Positions 16,588 through 26,049 of a stretch of DNA of 64,000 nt are shown piece by piece; position 1 is the stretch's first letter, and the number at the start of each line of letters is the position of its first letter. Made by a program: the position numbers and the translations under genes. Source of the stretch: JAGXQV01 sp964451375 (GTDB lineage: Bacteria > Pseudomonadota > Gammaproteobacteria > Burkholderiales > Sulfuricellaceae); NCBI GenBank assembly GCA_964451375.1, contig CAYVIN010000014.1:1-64000 (forward strand), in the 5' to 3' direction. The notes beneath the pieces were generated by a model. That model was not told the origin of the DNA, made no database searches, and was given only the letters and a program-made list of their open reading frames with translations.

Positions 16588-16889
16588 AACCTCACTCCTG
16601 TTTCCTTGGCGATGCGGTGAATAGGCAAAACATCTTCCCCGTCGCCTGGCGCAAAAACCACGTCAATACGCCGATCCCCCAGTTTTCGCTTGATGGCCAC
16701 AAGAAAGCGAAGTTTTGCGTCCAGTTTTCTTTGCAAGTCAAACTCCGGCACAGTTACAAACAAATCGATATCGCCTCCGCGCCGCGCCTCATCCAAGCGA
16801 GACCCAAAAAGAAAAACACTCGCCTGCTCGCCAAAAATTTCAGCAGCAGTTGAACTGATTAATTCGCATTGTCCGGCAGTTAATCGCAT
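16584..16889 (-). CDS. MNT-type nucleotidyltransferase antitoxin, pair 1
   Basis: A 101-residue minimal nucleotidyltransferase. The catalytic motif is FLFGSRLDEARRGGDIDLFV, a GS...DxD arrangement, and a third acidic residue lies in RRIDVVFAPGD. In MntA/HepT systems this enzyme adds AMP to the HEPN tyrosine and so silences the RNase. Its stop overlaps the HEPN start as ATGA. It begins only two bases after the REP-associated transposase gene, which is unusual for a toxin-antitoxin pair and suggests that the operon was assembled by precise insertions or that the transposase is an old resident. Confidence 0.82.
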   Translation of the reverse strand: MRLTAGQCELISSTAAEIFGEQASVFLFGSRLDEARRGGDIDLFVTVPEFDLQRKLDAKLRFLVAIKRKLGDRRIDVVFAPGDGEDVLPIHRIAKETGVRL

Positions 16890-16891
16890 CT

Positions 16892-17620
16892 TCAGACAGT
16901 ACCCAACACGCCCAGCCCGGCTGAAGGCTCGCTTGACTGTTTGAACGGTCGCCCGGCTTTGCCCCGCAGTGTGCGGCGGCCTGCCAGCAGAGCAACTTCT
17001 TGGGCAAAGCGCTCACTGCCGAGCACCATACCGCCGTGGGTTACCCGGCGAATCTCATCTACGAGGCCCGGATCAAGTTCATAGCGAAACAACTCTCGAT
17101 AGGTGGCCTGCCGTTCCTCATCCGTCAACCCCAACCCCGCATACACTAAATGCGACCGGATCAACGGTGACACGCCTCCCTGCGCATTCGCACCATAGCT
17201 AGACCAGCGATAATCCCCTGGATGCGCCACCATTCCCGCCCGCACCGGATTCATCTCGATATAGCGATGGCAGCCAAGAAAATAGTCTTCCTCCCCCACC
17301 ACACAAGAGCGAAAGCGTCCCTCCCACAGCGTGCCGGTGCGTCGGTAAGCGCGGTTGAAATACTGAACATAACGTTGCCCAAGGCGCTTCATCAACTGCG
17401 ACACCCCATCCGCATCCTGCGGAGTCGCCAGTAGATGCACATGGTTGGTCATCAGGACATAAGCGTGGACGGCCACACCCAGCTTGGCACTGATCTCGGC
17501 CAGATGATCGAGATAAAAGAGGCAGTCCTCATCCGATCCAAAGCACACGCCGCGATTATTGCCTCTTTGGATGATGTGCAGCGGCGTGTTTGGCAACTTC
17601 AAACGTGGCAGGCGCGGCAT
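16892..17620 (-). CDS. REP-associated tyrosine transposase (RAYT, IS200-like)
   Basis: A 242-residue Y1 transposase-like protein. It opens MPRLPRLKLPNTPLHIIQRG, has the HUH motif NHVHLLAT, a likely catalytic Tyr in LGQRYVQYFNRAYRRTGTLW, and the downstream RYIEMNPVRAGMV and YRWSSYGAN motifs characteristic of RAYTs. These proteins act on REP hairpins dispersed in the genome and are usually single-copy and vertically kept, unlike IS elements. It begins two bases after a DUF2442 gene and ends two bases before the nucleotidyltransferase gene. No flanking IS ends are visible. A 328-bp piece of its 3' half is duplicated 1.2 kb away. Confidence 0.9.
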   Translation of the reverse strand: MPRLPRLKLPNTPLHIIQRGNNRGVCFGSDEDCLFYLDHLAEISAKLGVAVHAYVLMTNHVHLLATPQDADGVSQLMKRLGQRYVQYFNRAYRRTGTLWEGRFRSCVVGEEDYFLGCHRYIEMNPVRAGMVAHPGDYRWSSYGANAQGGVSPLIRSHLVYAGLGLTDEERQATYRELFRYELDPGLVDEIRRVTHGGMVLGSERFAQEVALLAGRRTLRGKAGRPFKQSSEPSAGLGVLGTV

Positions 17621-17622
17621 CG

Positions 17623-17877
17623 TTATGCGGCTGAAACTTGATCGTTGAGCGGCACTGACCGGTCATAGAGCGTTTCTGGAGCGATATCCAGATCTCCCGG
17701 CCAGCACACGGTATCCAAAGCGACAAACGCCTGCTTGAATAAAGCAATATCCTGCAAGCGGGTAAAAACGCCCCTATTCAGGTAAGGGCGGGCATCAAAC
17801 AAACGGTGATCCCCGGTATCGAACCACAATTCCAGAGAAAAATCATTTCGCGGCACAACACGGATAACAGCTTCCAT
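17623..17877 (-). CDS. DUF2442 family protein
   Basis: An 84-residue protein with the features of DUF2442: a short beta-rich N-terminus (MEAVIRVVPRNDFSLELWFDTG), an RLFDARPYL segment, and a C-terminal half with VCWPGDLDIAPETLYDRS, the most recognisable motif of the family. The start is set by an AGGAGG ribosome binding site; an ATG directly before it would be too close. It follows a DUF4160 gene by eight bases. DUF4160 and DUF2442 genes are frequent neighbours in bacteria and have been regarded as toxin-antitoxin-like, but the biochemical role is not known to me. Confidence 0.8.
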   Translation of the reverse strand: MEAVIRVVPRNDFSLELWFDTGDHRLFDARPYLNRGVFTRLQDIALFKQAFVALDTVCWPGDLDIAPETLYDRSVPLNDQVSAA

Positions 17878-17885
17878 CATCCCTC

Positions 17886-18155
17886 CTAGCGCAACGGATC
17901 GATTGCAAAGGGAGTTTGGCCGTTGACGGCCAATTCCCAATCAGCCAACAATGACTCCCTGTGTATTTCAATCCACGCCTGCACCAGCTTTACCTTAGCA
18001 ACGGGAATTTCGCCGCTGAGCTGCACCCCGTCGAGAATTGAGAAAGAGGCTTCCTGTCCCTGATACTTGGCGTGAACGTGCGGAAGTTTATGCCGTTCAT
18101 CGTCGTAGAAATACAGGCAGATAACAATTCCATAAAACATGCTGATTGCAGGCAT
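17886..18155 (-). CDS. DUF4160 family protein
   Basis: An 89-residue protein that matches DUF4160. It opens MPAISMFYGIVICLYFYDDERHKLPHVHA, with the conserved Phe-Tyr-Gly-Ile and HxPHxHA elements, followed by an AxFSI-like strand, GEIPVAKVKLVQAWIEIH and an NPxAID-like end (TPFAIDPL). An upstream in-frame ATG would add 19 residues without homology, so I start at MPAIS. It heads the minus-strand string DUF4160-DUF2442-RAYT-MNT-HEPN-adaptor-glycosyltransferase-sulfotransferase, in which most gaps are under 30 bp. Confidence 0.8.
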   Translation of the reverse strand: MPAISMFYGIVICLYFYDDERHKLPHVHAKYQGQEASFSILDGVQLSGEIPVAKVKLVQAWIEIHRESLLADWELAVNGQTPFAIDPLR

Positions 18156-18240
18156 GGCAAACCCCCAACTCCAAAAGAATTGCACAAGTCTAATCTGTTC
18201 TAGCCAAAACAATAGGTGTCCGTCCCCTATTATTGCTATT

Positions 18241-18568
18241 CGAGCACCATACCGCCGTGGGTTGCCCGGCGAATCTCATCTACGAGGCCCGGATCAAGCT
18301 CATAGCGAAACAACTCTCGATAGGTGGCCTGCCGTTCCTCATCCGTCAACCCCAACCCCGCATACACTAAATGCGACCGGATCAACGGTGACACGCCTCC
18401 CTGCGCATTCGCACCATAGCTAGACCAGCGATAATCCCCTGGATGCGCCACCATTCCCGCCCGCACCGGATTCATCTCGATATAGCGATAGCAGCCAAGA
18501 AAATAATCTTCCTCCCCCACCACACAAGAGCGAAAGCGTCCCCCCCACAGCGGGCAGGTGCGCTGGTA
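18241..18568 (-). pseudogene. Duplicated fragment of the RAYT gene
   Basis: This stretch repeats 17020-17347 with only scattered differences, in the same orientation. It encodes the C-terminal half of the transposase (GEEDYFLGCYRYIEMNPVRAG through RRATHGGMVLE) and lacks the HUH motif and the catalytic Tyr region. It has no start signal and both ends are abrupt. The copy is close to identical, so the duplication or gene conversion is recent. It marks a recombination boundary between the adaptor-sulfotransferase block and the main glycan operon. Confidence 0.9.
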
Positions 18569-18662
18569 GAAGTTCGCTGCAACATATTTAAAGAGAAGCT
18601 CATCAACCTACCGCGATGCAAATCAACACTGACTGGTTCCATACGCAACTGGTGATCGCGCG

Positions 18663-21600
18663 CTAGTTTTTTTTAAAAATAATTGAAAATCCGCCCGGCA
18701 TTTTTTGTGCCTCATGCGTATCGCAGGTCGGATCATATAACCCGTAGGGTTCACCATTCGGCCTAAATAGACGAACTTGTTGACTATGTGGTAACAAGTT
18801 ATTCGCACTGTGTACTACAAAATTGCTAAGATGTTTCGTATCAGTCACCAAAAAATTTGCATTGTAAACACAGAGCACACCACCTTTTGATAACAATGAG
18901 CTTAAGAACCCAATGGAATCCTCGAATTTTTCAAATGGGTAGATATCGCAGCAGTTCTCGACATTTCTAGTCTGTGGCCAACTGCATAGAACAGCCATAC
19001 AAACAATGAGATCAAATGGGCCGAGCTTCAATAGCTCCGTTCTATCCGACTTTATATACAAAACACGTGAAGGAAATCGATTGTTACTCTTTGCGATACG
19101 AAGTGCTGTATTATCAATATCGGTTCCTACTATTTGAGCATGTGGGAAATACTTCAGTGCCAAATCTGTCGTTTCAAAGCCGTCAGAACATCCATACGAC
19201 AGTATTTTTATATTAGAGGACTGAGGTATGGATTTGGCCAATGCACTAAAAATCGCGGGATATCGCCCATCCTCACTCGCAGTAGACAGTTGGTGCGTTT
19301 GACTGATTTCCCGATTTTTGCTCGAGTGTTTTAATAAAGATTTTTTCTTGTTGACCAATAGTTCCTTAGGCGCACCAAATACTTCTAACTGGTTTCCTTT
19401 GAAGAAATCCACAAAGCACTCTGCAAGAGCAAAGCGTGTGTCGTCATAAGCTCTCCAGTTCCATCGTTTTAGGATGTCTTCAATCTGCCCAAGACAAATT
19501 CCCTGAACGTACTCGCTTGCATTTACATAGGGAATCCCCATCGTTTGACACAACTCTAATGTACGGGAGTCAATACACAGACATAAGGAAGGAACACCAG
19601 ACTGGATACCCGCCATGACACCATGAATGCGGGTGCCAACCACAAGGTCAAAACCTTTTATAAATGACAACCATTCCGGGACACTTGTAAACGCATACGA
19701 CCATCGACGAAACCATTGCATAAACTCATCATTTGTCAATGAGGGGTGAATGTAATCCTTGTATAAGCAAAAATCCCGCTCCGCAATATTCGAATACTCC
19801 TGCTTAAAGAGTTGCATCGCAACAATGGGATGTTGAATGACATATAGACCGTCGGTGCTTTCAACAAGGCCAACCAGAGACTGCTCTAGAGTTTTAAGTT
19901 CAGGCAGATAGGGGCTACCACATATTGCCATAACGCGCTTAATTCCATTTGCGCGGCGTCTATAAATTTCCCGGCCCAGCGTTGCCGAAGGATTAATAAA
20001 GTTCGAAGGGCAGCCTGTGACCACACATTTCCCTTCTAATCCTTTTGCAGCGATTGCGTCATAGGTAAGCTGCCCTCTTAAAGAGATATTAGGTCTGTTG
20101 GTCGCTGACTTACTACTAAGCACCCTGACCCATTCCCAGGACCCATCCGGAATAGTATCGATTGATACCCCAGAAATTGGCCCCTGTGTGCCAAGACCCA
20201 CCCCAACAATCGGAACATCAATTGATCTGAATGTTTCCGCCAACTCACCTAGATCAATGTGCTTCCCCAAAAAGTTTGCCAGAGGAACAACCAAACGATT
20301 GCGATTAGGTGAAAGGGTATTCAAGTCCCCTCCCCATGGAATGGCTATTGGATTAGCGTGCAGCATCCGAGAGGTTGCATGGCAAAAAAGAAGATTGCCA
20401 GTATTTGCACCAGTCTGTCTTGATAGATCCTCGGCATTCAAAAACGGTGCATCAGGTATATAGCTTGACATGCCGTAAAGAACCGGAGTCATTGTTGTCT
20501 GTGAATTTTGATTGATAATTTGTACAGGAGTCTCGGCTACTTTAGTTTGGTGAGACAAATGACTTCTTATCAAAAATCTATCCACAACCTCTTCGATTAT
20601 TAGGTCTGGCTTAAAGGTTTCAATTACACTCGGTGGGACACTACGCCCCCAGATAAACAGTGATTCAAAAAAACACTCGCTAAGAAAAGGGAGAAGCCAG
20701 TCCGCATAGGAATCACGAAGGATAATAGCGCGTGGCAAATTAGTGTGATTGCTTTTTTTGAAAAGGCGGGTTGGCCTGGTTTTTGAGAGGTTAACGTATG
20801 AATGCTCGGTTAATTCGATTGCGGTTTTCTCGTAGTCAACCCCTATAGCGCAAACCTGTTTCGTAGTATCTCGGTTGGTGCATGTGGCATCTACATAATG
20901 CCCATTGGAATAATCAAGTCTATTCTTGTTTGAGAGATCACCGAAGGATTCCTCATTCAAAATCAACTTGAACCCCATTTCCTCAAAGGTGGGTAACTGG
21001 GGAAACTGACTCCTCAGACTACAGATAATTTCCTCGGCTGCGAGTTTTGCACCGAGATAATTCCAATGTGAGTCAGACTTATAACACAGGGGGCCAAGAT
21101 GCTTACTGCCAAGTAAAGTGTTTTTGAAGTTAACAATTTTGTTATTTAGAACTGGAGTGACATTTTCAATAAATTCATCGCTTATCGTTAGGTCATTTAG
21201 TGCCCTCACGCTGTCCGGCAAGTACTCAGGGTAAATATACTCTTTGCCAGGTGCAATGGTTAATAAGTAATAGATACCTTTTTCATTACATAATTGTTGA
21301 AAAGTGGAATATTGATTGACATATTTATCCAACTGATCATGGTTGAATCTAATATCCCCTGTATATTGACCAATTGCATCATTAGAATCATTACATAGGA
21401 AAAGCCAACCATTTTTCCCAACCAATGCCAAATCCAAACGCTGTGTTCTTGCCGAATCGGCATGAGTTGTTGAAAAACTTATTGAGGATGGTGAGTTGTT
21501 CAAAACATAGCCACAATCGGACTCGATAATTTTTACGAGATGAGTTTTCCCATCGGCCAACTCTGAAGGGAGTGAAAAACTGAATGCGTGAGTTGTTCCG

Positions 21601-21797
21601 TTAAACGCCTCATTGGATGCAAGATCTTCGCGATATTCATCCGCCATAAGCTCATGCACGCAAATTTCATCTACTAGTATTTTTACTTTTAGGTATTTAC
21701 TGGGGGCTGCCAAATCAATTAGCCAACCTGCAATGGCCGTAGCGTCGCAGCGGTCAACATAGCCAATCATGCTACTGGGTATAGATTTCATAATCAT
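18663..21797 (-). CDS. Three-domain protein: SGNH/AlgX-like, pyruvyltransferase, methyltransferase
   Basis: A 1044-residue fusion. Residues about 10-105 form a small beta module with the core IAGWLID and the tail LPSELADGKTHLVKI. Residues about 125-430 resemble the SGNH hydrolase-like domain of AlgX/AlgJ alginate acetylation proteins (KNGWLFLCND, KSDSHWNYLGAKLA, LRDSYADWLLPFL). Residues about 450-790 are a polysaccharide pyruvyl transferase domain (GANTGNLLFCHA, VGVGLGTQG, CGSPYLPEL, LVVGTRIHGVMAGIQSGVPSLC). The rest is a class I SAM-dependent methyltransferase (ILSYGCSDGFETTDLAL, VGTDIDNTALRIA, FDLIVCMAVLC). There is no signal peptide, so the SGNH domain would act in the cytoplasm, unlike AlgX. 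The gene is AT-rich compared with its neighbours. It probably decorates a glycan with acyl, pyruvyl and methyl groups. Confidence 0.8.
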   Translation of the reverse strand: MIMKSIPSSMIGYVDRCDATAIAGWLIDLAAPSKYLKVKILVDEICVHELMADEYREDLASNEAFNGTTHAFSFSLPSELADGKTHLVKIIESDCGYVLNNSPSSISFSTTHADSARTQRLDLALVGKNGWLFLCNDSNDAIGQYTGDIRFNHDQLDKYVNQYSTFQQLCNEKGIYYLLTIAPGKEYIYPEYLPDSVRALNDLTISDEFIENVTPVLNNKIVNFKNTLLGSKHLGPLCYKSDSHWNYLGAKLAAEEIICSLRSQFPQLPTFEEMGFKLILNEESFGDLSNKNRLDYSNGHYVDATCTNRDTTKQVCAIGVDYEKTAIELTEHSYVNLSKTRPTRLFKKSNHTNLPRAIILRDSYADWLLPFLSECFFESLFIWGRSVPPSVIETFKPDLIIEEVVDRFLIRSHLSHQTKVAETPVQIINQNSQTTMTPVLYGMSSYIPDAPFLNAEDLSRQTGANTGNLLFCHATSRMLHANPIAIPWGGDLNTLSPNRNRLVVPLANFLGKHIDLGELAETFRSIDVPIVGVGLGTQGPISGVSIDTIPDGSWEWVRVLSSKSATNRPNISLRGQLTYDAIAAKGLEGKCVVTGCPSNFINPSATLGREIYRRRANGIKRVMAICGSPYLPELKTLEQSLVGLVESTDGLYVIQHPIVAMQLFKQEYSNIAERDFCLYKDYIHPSLTNDEFMQWFRRWSYAFTSVPEWLSFIKGFDLVVGTRIHGVMAGIQSGVPSLCLCIDSRTLELCQTMGIPYVNASEYVQGICLGQIEDILKRWNWRAYDDTRFALAECFVDFFKGNQLEVFGAPKELLVNKKKSLLKHSSKNREISQTHQLSTASEDGRYPAIFSALAKSIPQSSNIKILSYGCSDGFETTDLALKYFPHAQIVGTDIDNTALRIAKSNNRFPSRVLYIKSDRTELLKLGPFDLIVCMAVLCSWPQTRNVENCCDIYPFEKFEDSIGFLSSLLSKGGVLCVYNANFLVTDTKHLSNFVVHSANNLLPHSQQVRLFRPNGEPYGLYDPTCDTHEAQKMPGGFSIIFKKN

Positions 21798-21807
21798 ATT
21801 AAATTTA

Positions 21808-23043
21808 TTAGGAAGTAAATTGCATCGAATATTGTCTTAGATGCAAGCAAGTTTGCTCTTCTGCGCAAGCGGCCTTCGGTAGTTTTTTTATCAGATTGTC
21901 ATAAGTGATATGATCCATAGCAATAGCCTCGATAACGTTACGTAATGATAGTGGGTCTCTTGCTCGGAAATTTAGCCCACCTTCATTGGACCTTACCTTT
22001 TCCGCCATTCCCCCAATATCAGGACAAATCACTGGTCGCCCAAACTTAAATGCTTCCTGAATGACCACTGGCGAGTTTTCCCACCAGATCGAGCCCATGA
22101 GCACCCAGTCGATTGGCTCCATCAGTTTGGCCAATTCCTCCGGCTCGTAAGGGCCGTGGTAGCGCACGATATCCTTGTTCTCGGCCAGCAATTGGTTAAT
22201 CTTGTTCCGGTAGCCTTCCTGCTGCCACTCCAGTCCCGCCCCATAGATATCGAGCGACACCTGTTTGCGCACTTTCTTGGGTAATTGGGAAAACGCCTCA
22301 AGAATTAAATCTACCCCCTTAAACGGATTGATTTGCCCGAAATAGGCAAATCTGCCACGTGGTTCGTCAGGTTGCAGCGGTCTCGGGGGCAATTTTCCCC
22401 CTGACGGCAGTCCATTTTCGATGAACACGATCTTGTCGGCGGGAATCCCCCATACAATGTAGCGTTGACGCAAAAATTCGCTGGGTGAAATGAACTGATC
22501 CACCAAGTTGAAATAGGTCTTGATGTAGCGTTCGCGCAGAAAAAAATCTTCTGGCGTGCGGTCAGGGTAACACTGAGCGCATTCGCGAGGACTGTACTGG
22601 TAGCAAAGCCGGTCGTCTGTCTTGATCATCTGCCCTGAGTTCATACAGATTGCGATATACTCATGCAAGGTAAGGACGACTTTGGCGTTCGGACAGACCC
22701 GTTTTACCGCACGGATCATTTCCACCCCAAGGAAGACATAGTGGTGGAAATGAACAACGTCTGGTCGCATGCTTCGTAACATTTCCGCGAAGTCGCTATC
22801 ATCGCCAAGCGCGATGGTGGCCGTGAGATTGGGGATGTCGGCATTGCCTGCAATCAGGTATTCACGCTCGTTCAAGGCAGCCACCGGGGTGCCCAGGTGC
22901 ATTAGCTTTTCGGGGGCACGAGCAACGAACCAGGCTTGATGCTCCTCGGTTTGGTTGATACCTTTGAACAAATTGTACGCGGCAATTTCCCCACCGCCTT
23001 TGCTAAAGGTAGGGTGTCCATGGCTAAAAATGACAATACGCAT
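21808..23043 (-). CDS. Family 4-type glycosyltransferase (second unit)
   Basis: A 411-residue GT-B glycosyltransferase. It has an N-terminal glycine-rich loop (FSHGHPTFSKGGGEIAAYNL), DVVHFHHYVFLG and VLTLHEYIAICMNSGQMI in the acceptor domain, and FAYFGQINPFKGVDLILEAF and MGSIWWENSPVVIQEAFKFG in the donor domain. I start at MRIVIF, two bases after the upstream stop; the longer frame overlaps that gene. It is a clear paralogue of the gene at 26.0-27.3 kb, sharing long blocks. Each copy is preceded in transcription by a GT2 gene, so the pair was duplicated as a unit. Confidence 0.88.
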   Translation of the reverse strand: MRIVIFSHGHPTFSKGGGEIAAYNLFKGINQTEEHQAWFVARAPEKLMHLGTPVAALNEREYLIAGNADIPNLTATIALGDDSDFAEMLRSMRPDVVHFHHYVFLGVEMIRAVKRVCPNAKVVLTLHEYIAICMNSGQMIKTDDRLCYQYSPRECAQCYPDRTPEDFFLRERYIKTYFNLVDQFISPSEFLRQRYIVWGIPADKIVFIENGLPSGGKLPPRPLQPDEPRGRFAYFGQINPFKGVDLILEAFSQLPKKVRKQVSLDIYGAGLEWQQEGYRNKINQLLAENKDIVRYHGPYEPEELAKLMEPIDWVLMGSIWWENSPVVIQEAFKFGRPVICPDIGGMAEKVRSNEGGLNFRARDPLSLRNVIEAIAMDHITYDNLIKKLPKAACAEEQTCLHLRQYSMQFTS

Positions 23044-23045
23044 AA

Positions 23046-26000
23046 TCAGGCTTCGCTCAGTTCTGGGTTGGCGATTTCGCCGTTGAGTATTTTTTGACGG
23101 TAACGCCAGCCATTGAACAACGTGAGTAGCTGGCGATAGCCGGAGATATTTCCCATATTTTGTGATTGACGTTCGAGATGCCAAAGTTTGGCAGCAGGTA
23201 CAAGCCAAAGGGTTTGACCAAGCTTGCGCAGCTTCAGGCAAAGATCGCTGTCTTCAAAATCTCCGATGATGTAGCCCTCATCCAGCCCACCGACGGCGTC
23301 GTAATCGGCCTTACGCAACAGTAGGCAGGCGGCGGTGAGCATTGGGTGCTGGGTTGGTTCATTGCCTTTGCTCCAAGTCGTCCCTTTCCCAGGATGAATA
23401 TTCAACATGAAGCCAGGGAAGAATGCATCTCGCTTCGGATGCATTCCTGCATGCTGAATTGAGTCGTCTGCAAATTGGAGGAGCGGCCCGACTGCACCGG
23501 CTTGCGGTAGCTCGTCCAAAGCCTGCCTTAAAATGGAAAGCCAGCCACTGGCTTTGGGGATAATGTCGGAGTTGAGCAACAGTAGCGTATCAGCACGCGC
23601 CACGCGCGCGCCAATGTTGTTGGCCCCCGAAAATCCGAGATTTTTCTCGTACCAGACTAGGCGAAAAGGTTTGCAGAACAGTTGATAGTGTGCGACAGCC
23701 ATGTCTAGCACGTTCACGAGGATGGAAGGGTCATCAACCACATAAATAAGATCGGCGTCATCGAAATCCGCGTCATCAACAAAATGGGCGAGCTGATGGC
23801 GCAGAAAATCGTAACGTCCATAGAGTGGAATAATGACTGATACTGTCGGCGCCACCGGTAAAGTACCAAACTGGCGCTCACTGATCTGGGGAACTGTCTT
23901 GCGGGATTTGGCGCTGATGGCTTCGATGGCTGTACCGAGCGCGCGGTCAAAGAGCGAATAGAGCGAACCTCGAATCTTGTCTGGCGATGGTATGAGATCT
24001 AGAATCTCTCTGACCAACTGCACACCATCTGATTCGGCTTTAGGCGTGGATAGTCTGAGCCAGACGTCATCAAACTCTTCAAAGCTAAAACACATCGCAC
24101 GACATTCCCCCGGTTTCGTTGGGAGTGGTGCGTGGCAAACAAACCCACATGAACTAGGAAAATCAGGAAAGCGCGTTTTGTAGCCCTCGATGAGGTCGAA
24201 TCGGGCCAAAGGGAAGAGACTTTCCGTTACATCACAAATCTGGCCGTCCGGCCCACGCACGGTTATGTTTTGAGGTTTGGTCTTCGGTTCGTAGTGCCAA
24301 CCGAAAATTAGCAAGCCATCATCGCCCAACGGAAATACACGATCAATAGCGGCAATGGTTGTGGCGGTGTTGTCGACGGATGTCTTCAAATATTGGTGGC
24401 GACACAAAAAGTTGCTCCGTTGCAAGGTCGCCATTCGCTCATTGAAATTTGGCAGGCCTTGCATAGCAGGACTGGCCAAAATGAGCTTGTCTATGGGTTC
24501 CGCCAAAACATGATTCATATTCATGAACGATGATAGTTCCGGCCAGTTTGCGACTCCGGGCGAAAACTCGATAAGCTGCCTGCCCGCTCTGCGGGCTTGC
24601 ACTCTCAATTTCAGCTTCGAAAACCCAAGAAGTTCGGGGGAGTCAATCAACGCGATGAAACCCAGTGGATGTGATTTTGACCAAGGAAACGCATCAAACA
24701 AATCAGGCCGGATTATACGAACCAACTTGGACTTAATATCTACGCTTTCACCACCTGCGACTACCTCTATTTGCTGAAGGTCATCCGGCTCAACCGCAAT
24801 CCAGCCATTTATCAAAATCGCTTTACCATTGAGAACAAATGCATTGTCTATTGCCGCAATTTTTCCGTTAGTTTGCTGCAAGAATAACTCCGCATCTACT
24901 TCATCTAAAAGCAAAAGGATGGAATTATCATTGAGTTGCTCCCCGACGGTGCGGAGTGCAAATCCAGAGTGGATTTGAAGGCTGGCAAGACCAGACGTAG
25001 CCCCATCTAAACGACTAATCGAAACATGCGTGGCTGATTTAGACCGCTTATCAAAAGCCACCCCAAATTTGCTCAGCAATTTTGGGGCGATTGGCAACCA
25101 AATTACGAACCCGAGCAGGGCGTTATCGGCTTCGTTGTGCTCTAACACCTTAATTACGTCGGGGCGGTACGTACGGACGAGTATTACGTCTTCATGATTG
25201 TTCTTGAAAGGATGTTCAAATATAGTGCCATTGGGTAATGACACATAGATTTTGGGGATATCAACAAACCGATCATCGATCCATCCGATCAACACTAGGC
25301 CGTCTGAAACGGGTATCGCACATTCAATATGGTACTTGATGTTGTTCGATGGGTATTGATCTGCCGCGTCAGCACCTTGCCCTTTCAACGTGTTGTCCTT
25401 CTCCCTTGCACCGATTTCGTTTGCCATTATTGCCGGTGCCTCAACAAGGTTGCCCCCCCCCATACATCCCCTCTTTTTAACGTCTGTGTTGCTCCACTCA
25501 ACTACCTTTCCTGCCACGGGTAACTCACTCTTCTTATACCCTAACAAACAATTTGTGGTACCCACAACAAACCTAATATTCAGTTGCTGCGTATCCTGCA
25601 AGTTGTCGACTTCCTGAGGAATTTTCACCTCCGACCATTTCATGGTGAACCCTGGATTAACCTGCCGCCCCAGTAGCGTTGCCACATCATCACGAGGCAA
25701 GTTTGCCAGCACTTTCCCAATCAGATATTTCCCAAGATACGCATGGATAACCAAGGGGGTACCAAGGGATTCCGCATTGAATACCCATCCAATGATACCG
25801 TCCGGTCCGATTTTTTCTACCAAGCCAAAATGCCCGCTGGTAACTCCGGGACTCAAATTGTGTGATGCCATGAAATATTGTGCCTGCTGGGGGGGCGTAC
25901 TTGGCTTGTCTTGCTTCGGTGAAGTGTCTTCCATCGATTCGATCACTTGAGTTTGAGTTGTGGTTTTCTTCATCTTACGAGCCATAACAATTTTTCCCAT
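23046..26000 (-). CDS. GT2 glycosyltransferase with four N-terminal Gly-Trp modules
   Basis: A protein of about 984 residues. The C-terminal 330 residues are a GT2-type glycosyltransferase (SVIIPLYGRYDFLRHQLAHF, LGFSGANNIGARVA, LLLLNSDIIPKASGWL, GDFEDSDLCLKLRKLGQ). The long N-terminal region holds four copies of a divergent beta module recognised by a hydrophobic-Gly-Trp core: IIGWVFNAE, VLIGWIDDR, INGWIAVEP and LIFGWHYEP. The start at MGKIVMARKM follows an AGGA; MARKM is a later alternative. The first 70 residues are charged and low-complexity. No membrane helix is present. The modules may bind sugar or protein partners; that is inference from their repeated use in this locus. Confidence 0.82.
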   Translation of the reverse strand: MGKIVMARKMKKTTTQTQVIESMEDTSPKQDKPSTPPQQAQYFMASHNLSPGVTSGHFGLVEKIGPDGIIGWVFNAESLGTPLVIHAYLGKYLIGKVLANLPRDDVATLLGRQVNPGFTMKWSEVKIPQEVDNLQDTQQLNIRFVVGTTNCLLGYKKSELPVAGKVVEWSNTDVKKRGCMGGGNLVEAPAIMANEIGAREKDNTLKGQGADAADQYPSNNIKYHIECAIPVSDGLVLIGWIDDRFVDIPKIYVSLPNGTIFEHPFKNNHEDVILVRTYRPDVIKVLEHNEADNALLGFVIWLPIAPKLLSKFGVAFDKRSKSATHVSISRLDGATSGLASLQIHSGFALRTVGEQLNDNSILLLLDEVDAELFLQQTNGKIAAIDNAFVLNGKAILINGWIAVEPDDLQQIEVVAGGESVDIKSKLVRIIRPDLFDAFPWSKSHPLGFIALIDSPELLGFSKLKLRVQARRAGRQLIEFSPGVANWPELSSFMNMNHVLAEPIDKLILASPAMQGLPNFNERMATLQRSNFLCRHQYLKTSVDNTATTIAAIDRVFPLGDDGLLIFGWHYEPKTKPQNITVRGPDGQICDVTESLFPLARFDLIEGYKTRFPDFPSSCGFVCHAPLPTKPGECRAMCFSFEEFDDVWLRLSTPKAESDGVQLVREILDLIPSPDKIRGSLYSLFDRALGTAIEAISAKSRKTVPQISERQFGTLPVAPTVSVIIPLYGRYDFLRHQLAHFVDDADFDDADLIYVVDDPSILVNVLDMAVAHYQLFCKPFRLVWYEKNLGFSGANNIGARVARADTLLLLNSDIIPKASGWLSILRQALDELPQAGAVGPLLQFADDSIQHAGMHPKRDAFFPGFMLNIHPGKGTTWSKGNEPTQHPMLTAACLLLRKADYDAVGGLDEGYIIGDFEDSDLCLKLRKLGQTLWLVPAAKLWHLERQSQNMGNISGYRQLLTLFNGWRYRQKILNGEIANPELSEA

Positions 26001-26049
26001 TATTCCTATTGGTACGCGACATACGACGGGCAAATTACATCGGACGTGC

